The translations under genes were made by a program, and so were the position numbers. The notes under the pieces are model-generated. The model was not told the DNA's origin. It saw only the letters and a program-made list of their open reading frames with translations, and searched no databases. Source: Gemmatimonadales bacterium (GTDB lineage: Bacteria; Gemmatimonadota; Gemmatimonadetes; Longimicrobiales; Gaopeijiaceae). Taken from it: a stretch of DNA of 64,000 nt. The stretch is from contig REBP01000109.1 of the NCBI GenBank assembly GCA_007692665.1, positions 36,135-100,134 on the forward strand, read 5' to 3'. This document shows, piece after piece, positions 19,194 to 29,167 of the stretch; position 1 is the stretch's first letter; every line of letters starts with the position of its first letter.

Positions 19194-19847
19194 ATGCCCG
19201 CGGTACTAAGCGACCTGGAGCGTGACATCCTGGAGTACATGGTCACGTACCTCAGGACCCACACGTACCAGCCTTCGATTCGCGAAATCGGAGAGGAGTT
19301 CGGCATCAGGAGCACGAAGACCGTGTCCGAGTACCTGAGTGCGCTGGCGGCGAAGGGGTACCTGGAGCGGGACCCGTCGAGGTCGCGCGGGATCCGGATC
19401 CTCGGCGTGGACCTGAACCCCCACACCGTCTCGATCCCCTGTTTCTCCGAGCTCCCCGCTTCCGCCCGCGGATTCGAGTCCGACGGCGTCGAATCGTGGC
19501 TCTCGGTGGACCGGCGACTGGGCGCGGCTCGCGGGTCCTACTTCCTGAAGGTTCGGGAGCCCCGGTGGCAGGGCTTCGGGGTCGAGGTAGGGGATCTGCT
19601 GCTGGTGGAACCGGCCGCTGTCCCCGACCTGAAGGACAGGGACCTCGCCATGGTGCACCTGGGGGAGCGCCCGGACCTGTACCGGGTCCAGCGGGCGGGG
19701 TTGTCCCTGAGGCTGCAGGCCGTGGGGGATCGGGGCGAGGCCATGGCCGTGGAGGACCCTGCGCGGCTCGTGGTGGGGGGCAGGGTGGCGGGGCTCCACC
19801 GCCGCTTCGACGATACCCCGCTCCCGACCTCGACCACCACCCACTGA
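19194..19847 (+). CDS. LexA-like transcriptional regulator (winged-helix plus degenerate S24-type domain)
   Basis: MPAVLSDLERDILEYMVTYLRTHTYQPSIREIGEEFGIRSTKTVSEYLSALAAKGYLERDPSRSRGIRIL matches the LexA DNA-binding domain; C-terminal GVEVGDLLLVEPA resembles the LexA/S24 fold. Confidence 0.8.
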   Translation: MPAVLSDLERDILEYMVTYLRTHTYQPSIREIGEEFGIRSTKTVSEYLSALAAKGYLERDPSRSRGIRILGVDLNPHTVSIPCFSELPASARGFESDGVESWLSVDRRLGAARGSYFLKVREPRWQGFGVEVGDLLLVEPAAVPDLKDRDLAMVHLGERPDLYRVQRAGLSLRLQAVGDRGEAMAVEDPARLVVGGRVAGLHRRFDDTPLPTSTTTH

Positions 19848-19972
19848 CGGGCCGGGCGCCTCCGGTGTCCGGGGTGGACCCACGGCTCCCGGGTGTCGAT
19901 CAGCCCCTGGACCGGCCGGGTGGCCCGCAGGTTGCACGCCTCGAACCATCGCGGCCCGGCGACCGGGGCTGG

Positions 19973-20419
19973 ATGGCCCGGGCCCTCGAGCAGGCCCGGC
20001 GGGCGGCGCTCGTCGGGGAGGTCCCGGTGGGCGCCATCCTGGTCAGGGGCTCGGTTCTCCTGGCGGAGGGGCACAACCGTACGGTAACCCGCCCGGACCC
20101 GACGGCCCACGCCGAGGTGGAGGTGCTCCGGCGGGCGGCGGCGCGGGTTGGGGACTGGCGCCTCGGGGGCTGCACCCTTTTCGTCACGCTCGAACCCTGC
20201 GCCCAGTGCGCCGGTGCCATCGTGCTCGCGCGGATCGACCGGGTCGTCTACGCGGCTGCCGACCCCAAGGCCGGCATGGCCGGGAGCCTGGGCAACCTTC
20301 TCCAGGACGCCCGGCTGAACCACCGGGCGGAGCTCACGGCGGGGGTGCTTGCCGACGAAGCGAGCCGGCTTCTCCGATCCTTCTTCCGCGCTCGACGAAA
20401 TCAACTGGATGCGAAATGA
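19973..20419 (+). CDS. tadA: tRNA adenosine(34) deaminase
   Basis: AHAEVEVLRRAAARVGDWRL (HAE) and TLEPCAQCAGAIVLARIDRVVYAAADPKAGMAGSLGNLLQDARLNH. An upstream GTG start is possible. Confidence 0.9.
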   Translation: MARALEQARRAALVGEVPVGAILVRGSVLLAEGHNRTVTRPDPTAHAEVEVLRRAAARVGDWRLGGCTLFVTLEPCAQCAGAIVLARIDRVVYAAADPKAGMAGSLGNLLQDARLNHRAELTAGVLADEASRLLRSFFRARRNQLDAK

Positions 20420-21894
20420 CGAGGCTCTGGAGGAGAAGGTCAACCCGGGGGGTGGGCGCGGCCGTGCTCATCTTCGTCTCTGCCTGCACCCTCGCCACGA
20501 CCCCGATTCCGTCGACGGCTCCCCCCGATCTCCCGCCACCTTCCAGCGACCGTCCCCGTCCGGAGGCGCCGCCGGCACCTGAGCGGGAGCCCGTTCCGCC
20601 CCCGGTCGCGGCCCCCGCTCCGCCGCCTCCTCCCTCGACCGCCCCCGCGTCTCCGGCAGGGACCCCGCGGGGCCCTGGGGCAACCACGCTGACAACCCGG
20701 CCCCTTCCCGCCGGCCTCCCCTCGCAGGTTCGGGCCCTGTGGGTCGTGCGGACCGCCCTGGTCCATCCGGATTCGGTGCGCGCCGTGGTCCGAAGGGCCG
20801 AGGCGGGGGGCTTCAACACCCTCCTCGTGCAGGTCCGAGGTCGGGGCGACGCCTGGTACCGCTCGAGCTGGGAGCCCAGGGCCGTGCAGCTTGCCCATCT
20901 CTCACCGGACTTCGACCCGCTCCAGCTTCTCCTGGACGAGGCCCGACCCCGGGGGATCCAGATCCACGCCTGGATCAACGTCCACGTGGTGGCGAGTGCG
21001 GAGATGCCCCCCCTCGACCCCCTTCACCTCATGCGGACGGATCCGGAGTGGCTGGCGCTGCCCCGGGCCCTGGTGGGCGAACTCCACGGTGTCTCGCCCC
21101 GGGATCCCCGCTACCTGGACACCCTCCTCCGGTGGACGCGGGCGAATGCGGCGCAGGTGGAAGGGCTCTATTCGAGCCCGGCGCATCCCGCCGTGAGGCA
21201 GCGGGTGGCGGCGGTTGCGCAGGAACTCCTGGACCGGTATCCGCTGGAGGGGATCCATCTGGACTACGTGCGGTTCCCGTCCCCACAGTTCGACTACTCG
21301 GCGGAGGCACTGCGCTCGTTCCGGTTCTGGCTCGCGGGGCAGTCCCCGGAGCGAAACCGGTTCGCGGAGGCGGAGGCCCGAGCGGCGAGGGACCCCGTTG
21401 CCCTCGCCGATGCCTTCCCGCAGGAGTGGGCCCGCTTCCGCGAGATGCAGGTCACCGAACTGGTCCTCGATGTGGCGCACATGATCCGGGAGCGCGCCCC
21501 GCACGCGCTCCTCTCCACCGCCGTCTTTCCCGATCCGGAGGATGCCCGTACCGGTCGCCACCAGGCCTGGGAAAGCTGGCTTGCCAACGGATGGATCGAC
21601 GTCGTGGTTCCCATGGCCTACACGGACTCGGACGCCGTCTTCCTGACCCAGGTGCGTCGGGCCTCGGCGGTGGCGGGACCCCGACGGGTATGGGCCGGCG
21701 TCGGGATCTACCGGAACACCTTCGCAGGATCCACGAGCAAGGGAAGGGCGGCGTTCCGGGAGGGCGCGGGGGGCGTTGTGCTCTTCTCCTACGACTGGGC
21801 CGTGGGCGCCGAGGGTGCGGCGTCCGCAGCGCGGGGCGGCGGGGCAGGGAGCTACCTGGAACGCTGGGCCCGCGAAGTCTGGGACGACCGGTAG
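20416..21894 (+). CDS. Family 10 glycosylhydrolase-like (GHL10/DUF187-type) lipoprotein
   Basis: ATGA overlap with tadA; lipobox-like FVSACTLA, Pro-rich linker, VRALWVVRTALVHPDSVRAVVRRAEAGGFNTLLVQVRGRGDAWY, GIQIHAWINVHV, GIHLDYVRFPSPQFDYS, WIDVVVPMAYTDSDAVF. Confidence 0.85.
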   Translation: MTRLWRRRSTRGVGAAVLIFVSACTLATTPIPSTAPPDLPPPSSDRPRPEAPPAPEREPVPPPVAAPAPPPPPSTAPASPAGTPRGPGATTLTTRPLPAGLPSQVRALWVVRTALVHPDSVRAVVRRAEAGGFNTLLVQVRGRGDAWYRSSWEPRAVQLAHLSPDFDPLQLLLDEARPRGIQIHAWINVHVVASAEMPPLDPLHLMRTDPEWLALPRALVGELHGVSPRDPRYLDTLLRWTRANAAQVEGLYSSPAHPAVRQRVAAVAQELLDRYPLEGIHLDYVRFPSPQFDYSAEALRSFRFWLAGQSPERNRFAEAEARAARDPVALADAFPQEWARFREMQVTELVLDVAHMIRERAPHALLSTAVFPDPEDARTGRHQAWESWLANGWIDVVVPMAYTDSDAVFLTQVRRASAVAGPRRVWAGVGIYRNTFAGSTSKGRAAFREGAGGVVLFSYDWAVGAEGAASAARGGGAGSYLERWAREVWDDR

Positions 21895-21908
21895 GGGGGG
21901 GAGGGGAA

Positions 21909-22976
21909 ATGTCCGTGGAGCCGGCCGTCTACCGATGGCTCGTCCTGATCCTGCTGGTGGCGGCGTTCATGGTGCTCATGACCTCCGCATGGATGACGGA
22001 CCGGCTGATCTTCCTTCCCGATGCTTCCGATCCCGGGGCGCCTCCGACCCTGAGGGGCGGGGTCACCGGTGAGGTGATCGGTGAAGAGGTGATCCTGGAG
22101 GCCGCCGACGGCGTGTCGCTCCGCGCCTGGTGGTTCGACGCGGGAGAAGGTGCGCCGGCCGTCCTCTTCCTTCACGGCAACGCCGGTCACTACGGACACC
22201 GCGTCTTCCAGGCCGAGGGCATGCTCGGGGAAGGGGTGTCGGTCCTTCTCCTGGGGTACCGGGGGTACGGGCGATCGGGGGTGGGAAGCCGGCCCACCGA
22301 GGGAGGGGTCGGACTGGATGCGGATGCAGGCTACCGGTGGCTGGCTGCCCGGGTGGGTGGCCCGGACCGCTTGGTGGTTCATGGTCGGTCCGTCGGGGGC
22401 GCCGTGGCGGGAGGGCTCCTTCGGGATGCAGAGGTCGCGCCCGCCGGAGTGATCCTCGAATCCACCTTCACCGATCTGGAGGGGATCGCCGGGGCCGTAT
22501 ACCCGTGGCTGGTTCGAGTTCTTCCCTCCTTCCTTCTGCGCCGGATCCACGGGCGTTTCGACGTGCGGGGAGCCCTGGCCGAGTTTTCTCCCACCCCGGG
22601 GCCGGGGCCGGGGTCGGGGCCGGGGGCTCCGGGTGAACGGGAGCCTCCGGCGCCCATGCCCCTCCTCGTGATCCACGGCGAGGCCGACAGGCTGATCCCC
22701 GTCGAGATGGGCCGGGCACTCCACGAGGTGGCACGTGAGAACCCCGCCCTCGAAACCCGACCGTTCCTCGGCGTGCCCGGGGCGGGACACAACGATCTCC
22801 CGATGACCATGGGGGCCGGGTACTTCGCTCGGGTCGGGGCGTTTGTCCGTTCCGCTACCGGGGAGGCTCCGCCGACGGGACGAGAAGGACGGTCGCCGAC
22901 GCCTGGCGAACCACCTGGCGGCTCTGGCTCCCGAGAACGATCTCCGGAAGAAAGCCCCGGCCCTGGGTCCCCATGA
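21909..22976 (+). CDS. Alpha/beta hydrolase, membrane-anchored
   Basis: N-terminal TM; VLFLHGNAGHYGHRVFQAEGML, VHGRSVGGAVAGGLL (GxSxG), IHGEADRLIPVEMG, PGAGHNDL. Confidence 0.88.
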   Translation: MSVEPAVYRWLVLILLVAAFMVLMTSAWMTDRLIFLPDASDPGAPPTLRGGVTGEVIGEEVILEAADGVSLRAWWFDAGEGAPAVLFLHGNAGHYGHRVFQAEGMLGEGVSVLLLGYRGYGRSGVGSRPTEGGVGLDADAGYRWLAARVGGPDRLVVHGRSVGGAVAGGLLRDAEVAPAGVILESTFTDLEGIAGAVYPWLVRVLPSFLLRRIHGRFDVRGALAEFSPTPGPGPGSGPGAPGEREPPAPMPLLVIHGEADRLIPVEMGRALHEVARENPALETRPFLGVPGAGHNDLPMTMGAGYFARVGAFVRSATGEAPPTGREGRSPTPGEPPGGSGSRERSPEESPGPGSP

Positions 22977-23712
22977 TGACGAGGCTGTGGTAGTCCCTCC
23001 CTCCCACGTTCAGGATCTCTTCCGCCGCCGTGCCGCCACGGACCTCGACTTCGACGTTCGTCGCGCCGGCTTCGGTGATCTGATGGGCAAGTGCCTCCAG
23101 ACGGACGCGCCCCTCGGCCCTCCCCTCGTCATTCCCTACCGCGTGTACATGCAGGAGGGTGAAATTCGGGACCCCGGCGCGTGCCATTCCGAGGACCCAG
23201 GGGAAGGCACGCTCCGCGACTTCCGAGAAGTCGGTAGGGTGGACCACCTTTTCCGGAAGCCCGCTCCCGCGGATCTCCAGGGCGCCCTCGGGGTCGTGAC
23301 GTGACGCCTCGATGCGCTTCAGAAGAACCGGAACCCTGGAGCGCCGAACCACTTCCCACGCGACCGATCCGACGAAGGCATCCCGGATCCGGGCGTGGCT
23401 CCTGGATCCGACAACGATCAGGTCGACCGCTCGTTCCTCCGCTTCCCGGGCAACCTCGGCGGCAGCAGCGCCGATGGGCACGTCGACCACGACCTGGAAT
23501 CCCTGGGCCTCGAGGGAGGCCTGGAGGCGACCCAGTCGCTGGCGCACGAGGTCCACCTCGGCAATGGACTGGGACACCGGATAGGTCACCGGCTTGGCGA
23601 CATGGACGAGGACGATCTCCTCCACGCCGTAGTCCCGAAGGCCGGGCAATCCGGCCACGAGGGCCTCCGTGGCCGGGGAGAGATCCATGGAGACCAGGGC
23701 GCGCTTGAACAT
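22855..23712 (-). CDS. Tandem-domain universal stress protein (UspA family)
   Basis: MFKRALVSMDLSPATEALVAGL...VDLIVVGSRSHARIRDAFVGSVAWEVVRRSRVPVLL; second domain VIMGTQGRGFLPEIVLGSQSRQVVRQASATVLLV. Confidence 0.92.
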   Translation of the reverse strand: MFKRALVSMDLSPATEALVAGLPGLRDYGVEEIVLVHVAKPVTYPVSQSIAEVDLVRQRLGRLQASLEAQGFQVVVDVPIGAAAAEVAREAEERAVDLIVVGSRSHARIRDAFVGSVAWEVVRRSRVPVLLKRIEASRHDPEGALEIRGSGLPEKVVHPTDFSEVAERAFPWVLGMARAGVPNFTLLHVHAVGNDEGRAEGRVRLEALAHQITEAGATNVEVEVRGGTAAEEILNVGGRDYHSLVIMGTQGRGFLPEIVLGSQSRQVVRQASATVLLVPSAEPPR

Positions 23713-23982
23713 GTTTACTCCTCGAAGGGGCAGGGTGCATCAGGCTCTGCTGATGACTGGCGTGGCGGCCTACCCCTGGTTGGAAGGTCTGTGCCACGGC
23801 CACGTCGTATGCCCGTCGGGACCGTATCCGGCCCCCTTGCCTCCCGGAAACCCAGCCCCGGGACCATTTCGCGGCGTCTCCCGGTCCTGCGAAGCACGCC
23901 GGTCCACCCCGGCCCCTCCGCGCCCCGTCCGGGTGCTCCGACTCCTCAGTGGGACAAAGAACCCCGATAGGGACAAGGTGTC

Positions 23983-25719
23983 CTACCCGCCCGGGGTCAG
24001 CCCCGGCGAGCCCGTACCCGCCGGAGCCGCACCCTGCGGCCTCGCACCGTACGGTGCCACATCCCTCGGGGCCATCCCCTGCGGGACCGTCCCTTCCGGA
24101 GCCGGGTCCTTCCCGAAGATGCGGAGGATCCCGTAGAGCAGCACGATTCCGATGAGGATCGACCAGACCGGGTGAATCCACTCGGCTGCGGCCGGGATCT
24201 CTCCCACGAGCAGCGCCACGGCGGCGACCACGAGAGCGTAGGGGAGCTGGGTCCGCACGTGGTCTACCAGGTCGCATGCCGAGGACATGGACGAAAGGAC
24301 CGTCGTGTCCGAGATCGGGGACGAGTGATCGCCGAACACCGCCCCCGCCATGACGGAGCTCATGGTGCCGAGGAGAATCGCGTAGTGCTCTCCTCCGGCG
24401 AAGCCAACCCCCGCGCCCATGGCCACCGCCAGCGGGATCACCACGGGGAAGAGGATGGCCATGGTCCCCCAGGACGTCCCGGTGGAGAAGGCGGTGACCG
24501 CTGCCACGAGGAAGACCAGTCCGGGGAGGAGGGTCAGGGGAAGGGTGTCCTGAAGGAGGGAAGCGAGGTACGGCCCGGTTCCCATGGCTCCGGTCACCCC
24601 GCCCAGTCCCCACGCCAGGACCAGGATCACCACCGCCATGAGCATGGACTGGATCCCGCCCAGCCACGCGGCCAGCGCACCCTGCACGGTGAGGATCCGC
24701 TGTCCGACCACGAGCGCGATGGCGACGACGCATCCGGCAAAGGAGGCCCAGAGCAGCGCCTTGAAGGGGTCCGCGTCCCCGATGACCGCCACGATCGTCC
24801 GGTCTTCCGGGGCCAGCCCTGCCGCTCCCGTCCCCCAGAGGGAGGCGATGGCGACGCCCACCACGACGAGGACAGGGACCGCCGCGTTGTACCACCGGCG
24901 CGGCGCGTCCGCAGGCGGCTGGAGGGAGGGATCCGTGGGGTCGGATGCCGGAACCGAGCCGGGGCGAATGAGCCCCCCGCCGCTGGCAGCCCGTCGCTCC
25001 GCGTGGTACATGGGGCCGAAATCCCGCTTCATCAGTACGACCATGAGCACGAAGATCAGCGCCAGGATCGGGTAGAAGAGGTAGGGGATCGAGTGGAGCA
25101 CCATGAGAAAGGCATTGTCGGCCCCCGCCTGCAGCATGGCCGCCTCCGTCGGATCGGTGGCTCGCTCGGCAAGGCTCCCCATGGCGTCCCGGACCTGCGT
25201 GATCTGGAACCCGATCCAGGTCGTCACCACCGCGCTCACCGCCAGCGGGGCCGCCGTGGAGTCGACGATGTAGGCCAGCTTCTCGCGGGAGATGCTGAGG
25301 CGGTCCGTCATCGGCCGCAGCGCGTTCCCCCGGATCAGCGTGTTCGCATAGTCATCGAAGAAGATGAACCCTGCCGAAATCCAGCTCAGGAACTGTCCGC
25401 GGGTCCTGTTGGTGGCGACAATCTCCAGCTTGTCCACGATTCCCTGGGTGCCGCCGCTCCTGGCCATGACGCCCACCATCCCGCCCAGGAAGAGCGAGAA
25501 GACGATGATGGCCATGTGATCGGGGTCGATCATCGCATCCAGCAGGAAATCCAGCGCGCCCGCCGTCCCCGTCAGGGGATTGAGTCCGGCCAGGATCAGC
25601 GCACCCGCCCATACGCCGGCGAAGAGCGAGAGCACCACCTCCCGCGTCAGCAGGGCAAGGGCGATGGCCACAAGGGGCGGCAGCAGGCTGAGCCACCCCG
25701 GCTCGATGTGTGGCGGCAT
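23983..25719 (-). CDS. NhaC-family Na+/H+ antiporter
   Basis: MPPHIEPGWLSLLPPLVAIALALLTREVVLSLFAGVWAGALI...; GTSWGTMAILFPVVIPLA; GAVFGDHSSPISDTTVLSSMSSACDLVDHVRTQLPYAL. Confidence 0.9.
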   Translation of the reverse strand: MPPHIEPGWLSLLPPLVAIALALLTREVVLSLFAGVWAGALILAGLNPLTGTAGALDFLLDAMIDPDHMAIIVFSLFLGGMVGVMARSGGTQGIVDKLEIVATNRTRGQFLSWISAGFIFFDDYANTLIRGNALRPMTDRLSISREKLAYIVDSTAAPLAVSAVVTTWIGFQITQVRDAMGSLAERATDPTEAAMLQAGADNAFLMVLHSIPYLFYPILALIFVLMVVLMKRDFGPMYHAERRAASGGGLIRPGSVPASDPTDPSLQPPADAPRRWYNAAVPVLVVVGVAIASLWGTGAAGLAPEDRTIVAVIGDADPFKALLWASFAGCVVAIALVVGQRILTVQGALAAWLGGIQSMLMAVVILVLAWGLGGVTGAMGTGPYLASLLQDTLPLTLLPGLVFLVAAVTAFSTGTSWGTMAILFPVVIPLAVAMGAGVGFAGGEHYAILLGTMSSVMAGAVFGDHSSPISDTTVLSSMSSACDLVDHVRTQLPYALVVAAVALLVGEIPAAAEWIHPVWSILIGIVLLYGILRIFGKDPAPEGTVPQGMAPRDVAPYGARPQGAAPAGTGSPGLTPGG

Positions 25720-25963
25720 GAAGCGTCGTCCGGTTGCAGGATGATGCGGTGGGGTGGGGGAGGGGGATGCGACGCCCCGGGTTCGCCGAGGGTCTTCGGT
25801 CGCGTCCCACCCGTTTACCCGGCGGTGGTTTCGGACCGCAAGTTTGCGGATCTTCCGCCGCACCGCAAATCCCTGTCCAGCCGATCCGGCCTCCAGGGGC
25901 CTTGTCTCTCCCGGTGGCCCCCCGCCATCTTTGCCCGGCCAACGTTCCCCCAACGACATCGGA

Positions 25964-26542
25964 ATGCCCATGACCACGCCGGCGGAATCCCCCGAGGATC
26001 GCACGGTCCTGATGGACGCCGAGGCGGTCCGCCTCGCGCTGGGCCGAATGGCGCGACGCGCCGTGGAGCTTGCCGGTGGCACCGATGGCCTGATCCTGCT
26101 GGGGATCCGGCGGCGCGGCGTGGAGCTCGCCGAGCGGCTCCGCGCCGCCATCGAGAAGGATGAAGGCCGGCGGGTTCCCTTCGGCATCCTCGACATCACG
26201 CTCTACCGCGACGACCTGCAGGAGATCGGGCTCCGCCCCGTGGTCGGTGAGTCCCAGCTCCCCCTAGAAGGGGTGGACGGACAGACGGTCGTTCTCGTGG
26301 ACGATGTCCTCTTCACCGGGCGAACGGTTCGGGCCGCGCTGAACGAACTCATGGACTGGGGCCGCCCGGCCCGCATCCTCCTCTGCGTCCTGGTGGACCG
26401 GGAGGGGCGGGAACTCCCCATCCAGGCGGATATCGTCGGTCGGACCGTAAGCGTGCTCCCGCGCCAGCGGGTGGAGGTCCTGGTCCCCGAGGAAGACGGG
26501 CGCCTGGCGGTGGAAATTGCCACGCGGGGAGGCACGGCGTGA
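25964..26542 (+). CDS. pyrR: Bifunctional pyr regulator / uracil phosphoribosyltransferase
   Basis: [57 protein letters not shown]; followed by pyrB. Confidence 0.94.
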   Translation: MPMTTPAESPEDRTVLMDAEAVRLALGRMARRAVELAGGTDGLILLGIRRRGVELAERLRAAIEKDEGRRVPFGILDITLYRDDLQEIGLRPVVGESQLPLEGVDGQTVVLVDDVLFTGRTVRAALNELMDWGRPARILLCVLVDREGRELPIQADIVGRTVSVLPRQRVEVLVPEEDGRLAVEIATRGGTA

Positions 26543-27603
26543 GTGAACCCACGCCCCCTTCGAGCTCTCCGAGGGAGGGCCCGAACCAGGGCCTGAACGA
26601 CGGCCCGTCCCAGGGTTCGCCCCAGGGTTCGCCCCAGGGTCCCTCCCGGGCGGCTGCATCCCTCGGCAAGGACCTCATCGGCCTGCAGGATCTCTCGGCA
26701 GGGCAGATCCTGTCGATCCTGGACACCGCCGAGCCCTTCAAGGAGATCTCGGAGCGGCGCATCAAGAAGGTCCCGGTGCTGCGGGGGAAGACGATCGTGA
26801 ACCTGTTCATGGAGCCGTCGACCCGAACGCGGATCTCGTTCGAGTTCGCCGAGAAGCGGCTCTCCGCGGACACCGTGAACATCTCTGCCTCGGGGTCGTC
26901 GGTGCAGAAGGGCGAGACGCTGGTGGACACCGCCCGGAACCTGGAAGCCATGCGGATCGACATGGTGGTGATCCGGCACTGGGCGTCCGGGGCCGCACGT
27001 TTTCTCGCCGAACGCATCGCCTCCAACGTCATCAACGCCGGCGACGGCGCCAGCGAGCATCCCACGCAGGGACTTCTGGACCTCCTCACCCTGCGTGACC
27101 ACCTGGGTAATCTCGAGGGGAAGCGAATCTGCGTGGTGGGCGACATCCTGCACTCCCGGGTCGCTCGGTCCAACATCTGGGGACTGTTGAAACTCGGTGC
27201 CGATGTGGGTGTGTGCGCGCCGCGGACGCTCCTTCCGCCGGGCATCGAATCCTTCGGCGTCGAGGTGTTCCGTCGGATCGAGGAAGCCATCGAGTGGGCC
27301 GACGCCCTGAACATCCTCCGCCTCCAGCTGGAGCGAATGCAGGGCGGCTTCGTGCCGTCGCTTCGGGAGTACAACCGGATCTACGGGGTCACCCGGGCCC
27401 GGCTTGAAGCGGCCCCCCGCGACGTGCTGATTCTCCACCCGGGTCCCATGAACCGGGGCGTGGAGATCGACTCGGACGTGGCCGACGGACCCCATTCCCT
27501 GATCCTGGAGCAGGTCACGAATGGTGTGGCTGTGCGAATGGCCGTGCTCTACCTCCTGGCCGGCGGCGTCCCCGAGGGGGCGGAAGCCGCCAAGAAGGGG
27601 TGA
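26539..27603 (+). CDS. pyrB: Aspartate carbamoyltransferase catalytic subunit
   Basis: GTG start overlapping pyr[84 protein letters not shown]. Confidence 0.96.
   Translation: MSEPTPPSSSPREGPNQGLNDGPSQGSPQGSPQGPSRAAASLGKDLIGLQDLSAGQILSILDTAEPFKEISERRIKKVPVLRGKTIVNLFMEPSTRTRISFEFAEKRLSADTVNISASGSSVQKGETLVDTARNLEAMRIDMVVIRHWASGAARFLAERIASNVINAGDGASEHPTQGLLDLLTLRDHLGNLEGKRICVVGDILHSRVARSNIWGLLKLGADVGVCAPRTLLPPGIESFGVEVFRRIEEAIEWADALNILRLQLERMQGGFVPSLREYNRIYGVTRARLEAAPRDVLILHPGPMNRGVEIDSDVADGPHSLILEQVTNGVAVRMAVLYLLAGGVPEGAEAAKKG
26609..26641. repeat. 12-bp tandem repeat CCCAGGGTTCGC (2.7 copies) in the 5' end of pyrB
   Basis: CCCAGGGTTCGC|CCCAGGGTTCGC|CCCAGGGTC; encodes [11 protein letters not shown] in the N-terminal extension. 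Confidence 0.85.
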
Positions 27604-27762
27604 TGACGATGGCCTGCGCGGCACGCTCCGGAATGGACAGAAGATCCGACTGAAGTCTCAGGAACCCTCGCCAACAGCTTCCGCGAACAGTCGCGGAGGG
27701 GGCCCCGGCATCACCTGCCGCGCCCTGAACAGGTCCTCCGGGACCGAAACCGGGAACGCCAC

Positions 27763-29139
27763 ATGTCCGATCGTCCAGTTCTGCTTCGCGGTGGCCGCGT
27801 TGTTGATCCCTCGCAGGGGATCGACGCCGTCCATGACCTCCTTCTTCTGGATGGGAAGGTGGCCCGCCTCGCCCCCTCGGGTTCCCTGGACGGGGATCTG
27901 CCGGAGGGAACCGAGGTGGTGGAGTGCGCCGGCCTCGTCGTGACGCCGGGGCTGGTGGACGTCCACGTGCACCTCCGGGAGCCGGGCGGCGAACACAAGG
28001 AGACCATCGCCTCGGGGGCCCGGGCAGCGGCGGCCGGGGGGTTCACGGCCATCTGTGCCATGCCCAACACCGACCCGGTCATCGATTCCCCCGCCACCGT
28101 GGGCTTCGTGGCCGCCGCGGGGCGGGCGGCAGGCGCGGCGCGGGTGTATCCCGTCGGGGCGCTCTCCATGGGCCAGAAGGGCGAACGCCTCACCGAGATC
28201 GGAGAACTGGTGGAGGCTGGCGCGGTGGGGATCACCGACGACGGCCTTCCCGTCATGGACTCCGGGCTCATGCGACGCGCGCTCGAATACACGCTCGCCT
28301 TCGACATTCCTGTGGCCGACCATGCGGAGGACGTGGGACTGTCCCGCGGAGGGGTGATGAACGAGGGCGCCGTGTCTGCACGCCTCGGACTGCGGGGCAA
28401 GCCCAACGCCGCCGAAGATGTCCACGTGGCCCGCGACCTGGTGGTCGCCGAGCTCACCGGGGGTCACATCCACCTCCAGCACGTTTCCACCCGCCACGGC
28501 GTGGAGCTGATCCGTCAGGCGAAGGCCCGGGGGGTCCGTGTCACCGCCGAAGCCACGCCGCACCATCTCCTCCTCACGGACGATGCCGTGAAGGGGTACG
28601 ATACCAACGCCAAGATGAACCCCCCCCTTCGCACGGAAACCGACCGCCTCGCGGTGGTGGAGGGCTTCCTGGATGGGACGCTCGACACCCTTGCCACGGA
28701 CCACGCGCCACATCATTACGACGAGAAGGAACAGGCCTTCGATGACGCGCCCTTCGGCATCGTGGGGCTGGAGACCGTCGTGGGCCTGATTCTGACGCAC
28801 TTCGTGCACGAGCGCGAGGAGGCAGCGGATGAGGCAGGCGCGCGGCACCCCGGCACCATGAACCTCTCGACCTTCGTGGAGCGGGCAAGCGCGGCGCCGG
28901 CCCGCGCGTTTCATCTTCCCGGGGGGACGCTGGCCGAGGGAAGCCCGGCCGACGTGACGATCCTCGACCTCGACCACCGGTGGACCGTGGATCCGAGCCG
29001 GTTCCTCTCCCTGAGCAGGAACACCCCGTTTACCGGGTGGAAGCTGCGGGGTCGGGCCGTGCGGACCATCGTCGGGGGCCGGAGCGTCTTCGTGGCAGAG
29101 ACGGAGGCGAAGGCGGAGGCGGGGGCCGGTCCGAGCTGA
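27763..29139 (+). CDS. pyrC: Dihydroorotase
   Basis: GLVDVHVHLREPGGEHKETIASGARAAAAGGFTAICAMPNTDPVID; DTLATDHAPHHYDEKEQAF. Confidence 0.95.
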   Translation: MSDRPVLLRGGRVVDPSQGIDAVHDLLLLDGKVARLAPSGSLDGDLPEGTEVVECAGLVVTPGLVDVHVHLREPGGEHKETIASGARAAAAGGFTAICAMPNTDPVIDSPATVGFVAAAGRAAGAARVYPVGALSMGQKGERLTEIGELVEAGAVGITDDGLPVMDSGLMRRALEYTLAFDIPVADHAEDVGLSRGGVMNEGAVSARLGLRGKPNAAEDVHVARDLVVAELTGGHIHLQHVSTRHGVELIRQAKARGVRVTAEATPHHLLLTDDAVKGYDTNAKMNPPLRTETDRLAVVEGFLDGTLDTLATDHAPHHYDEKEQAFDDAPFGIVGLETVVGLILTHFVHEREEAADEAGARHPGTMNLSTFVERASAAPARAFHLPGGTLAEGSPADVTILDLDHRWTVDPSRFLSLSRNTPFTGWKLRGRAVRTIVGGRSVFVAETEAKAEAGAGPS

Positions 29140-29167
29140 CCTCGTCAGCGCCGGTCGCCGGTGGGTA

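Noticed and set aside
25790-25963. Possible PyrR-binding RNA leader upstream of pyrR (GGCCTCCAGGGGCCTTGTC)
   Set aside because: Only partial resemblance to the PyrR binding-loop consensus and no convincing antiterminator/terminator pair by eye.
24172-26163. 663-aa plus-strand ORF
   Set aside because: Antisense of the NhaC-type antiporter; composition typical of a shadow frame.
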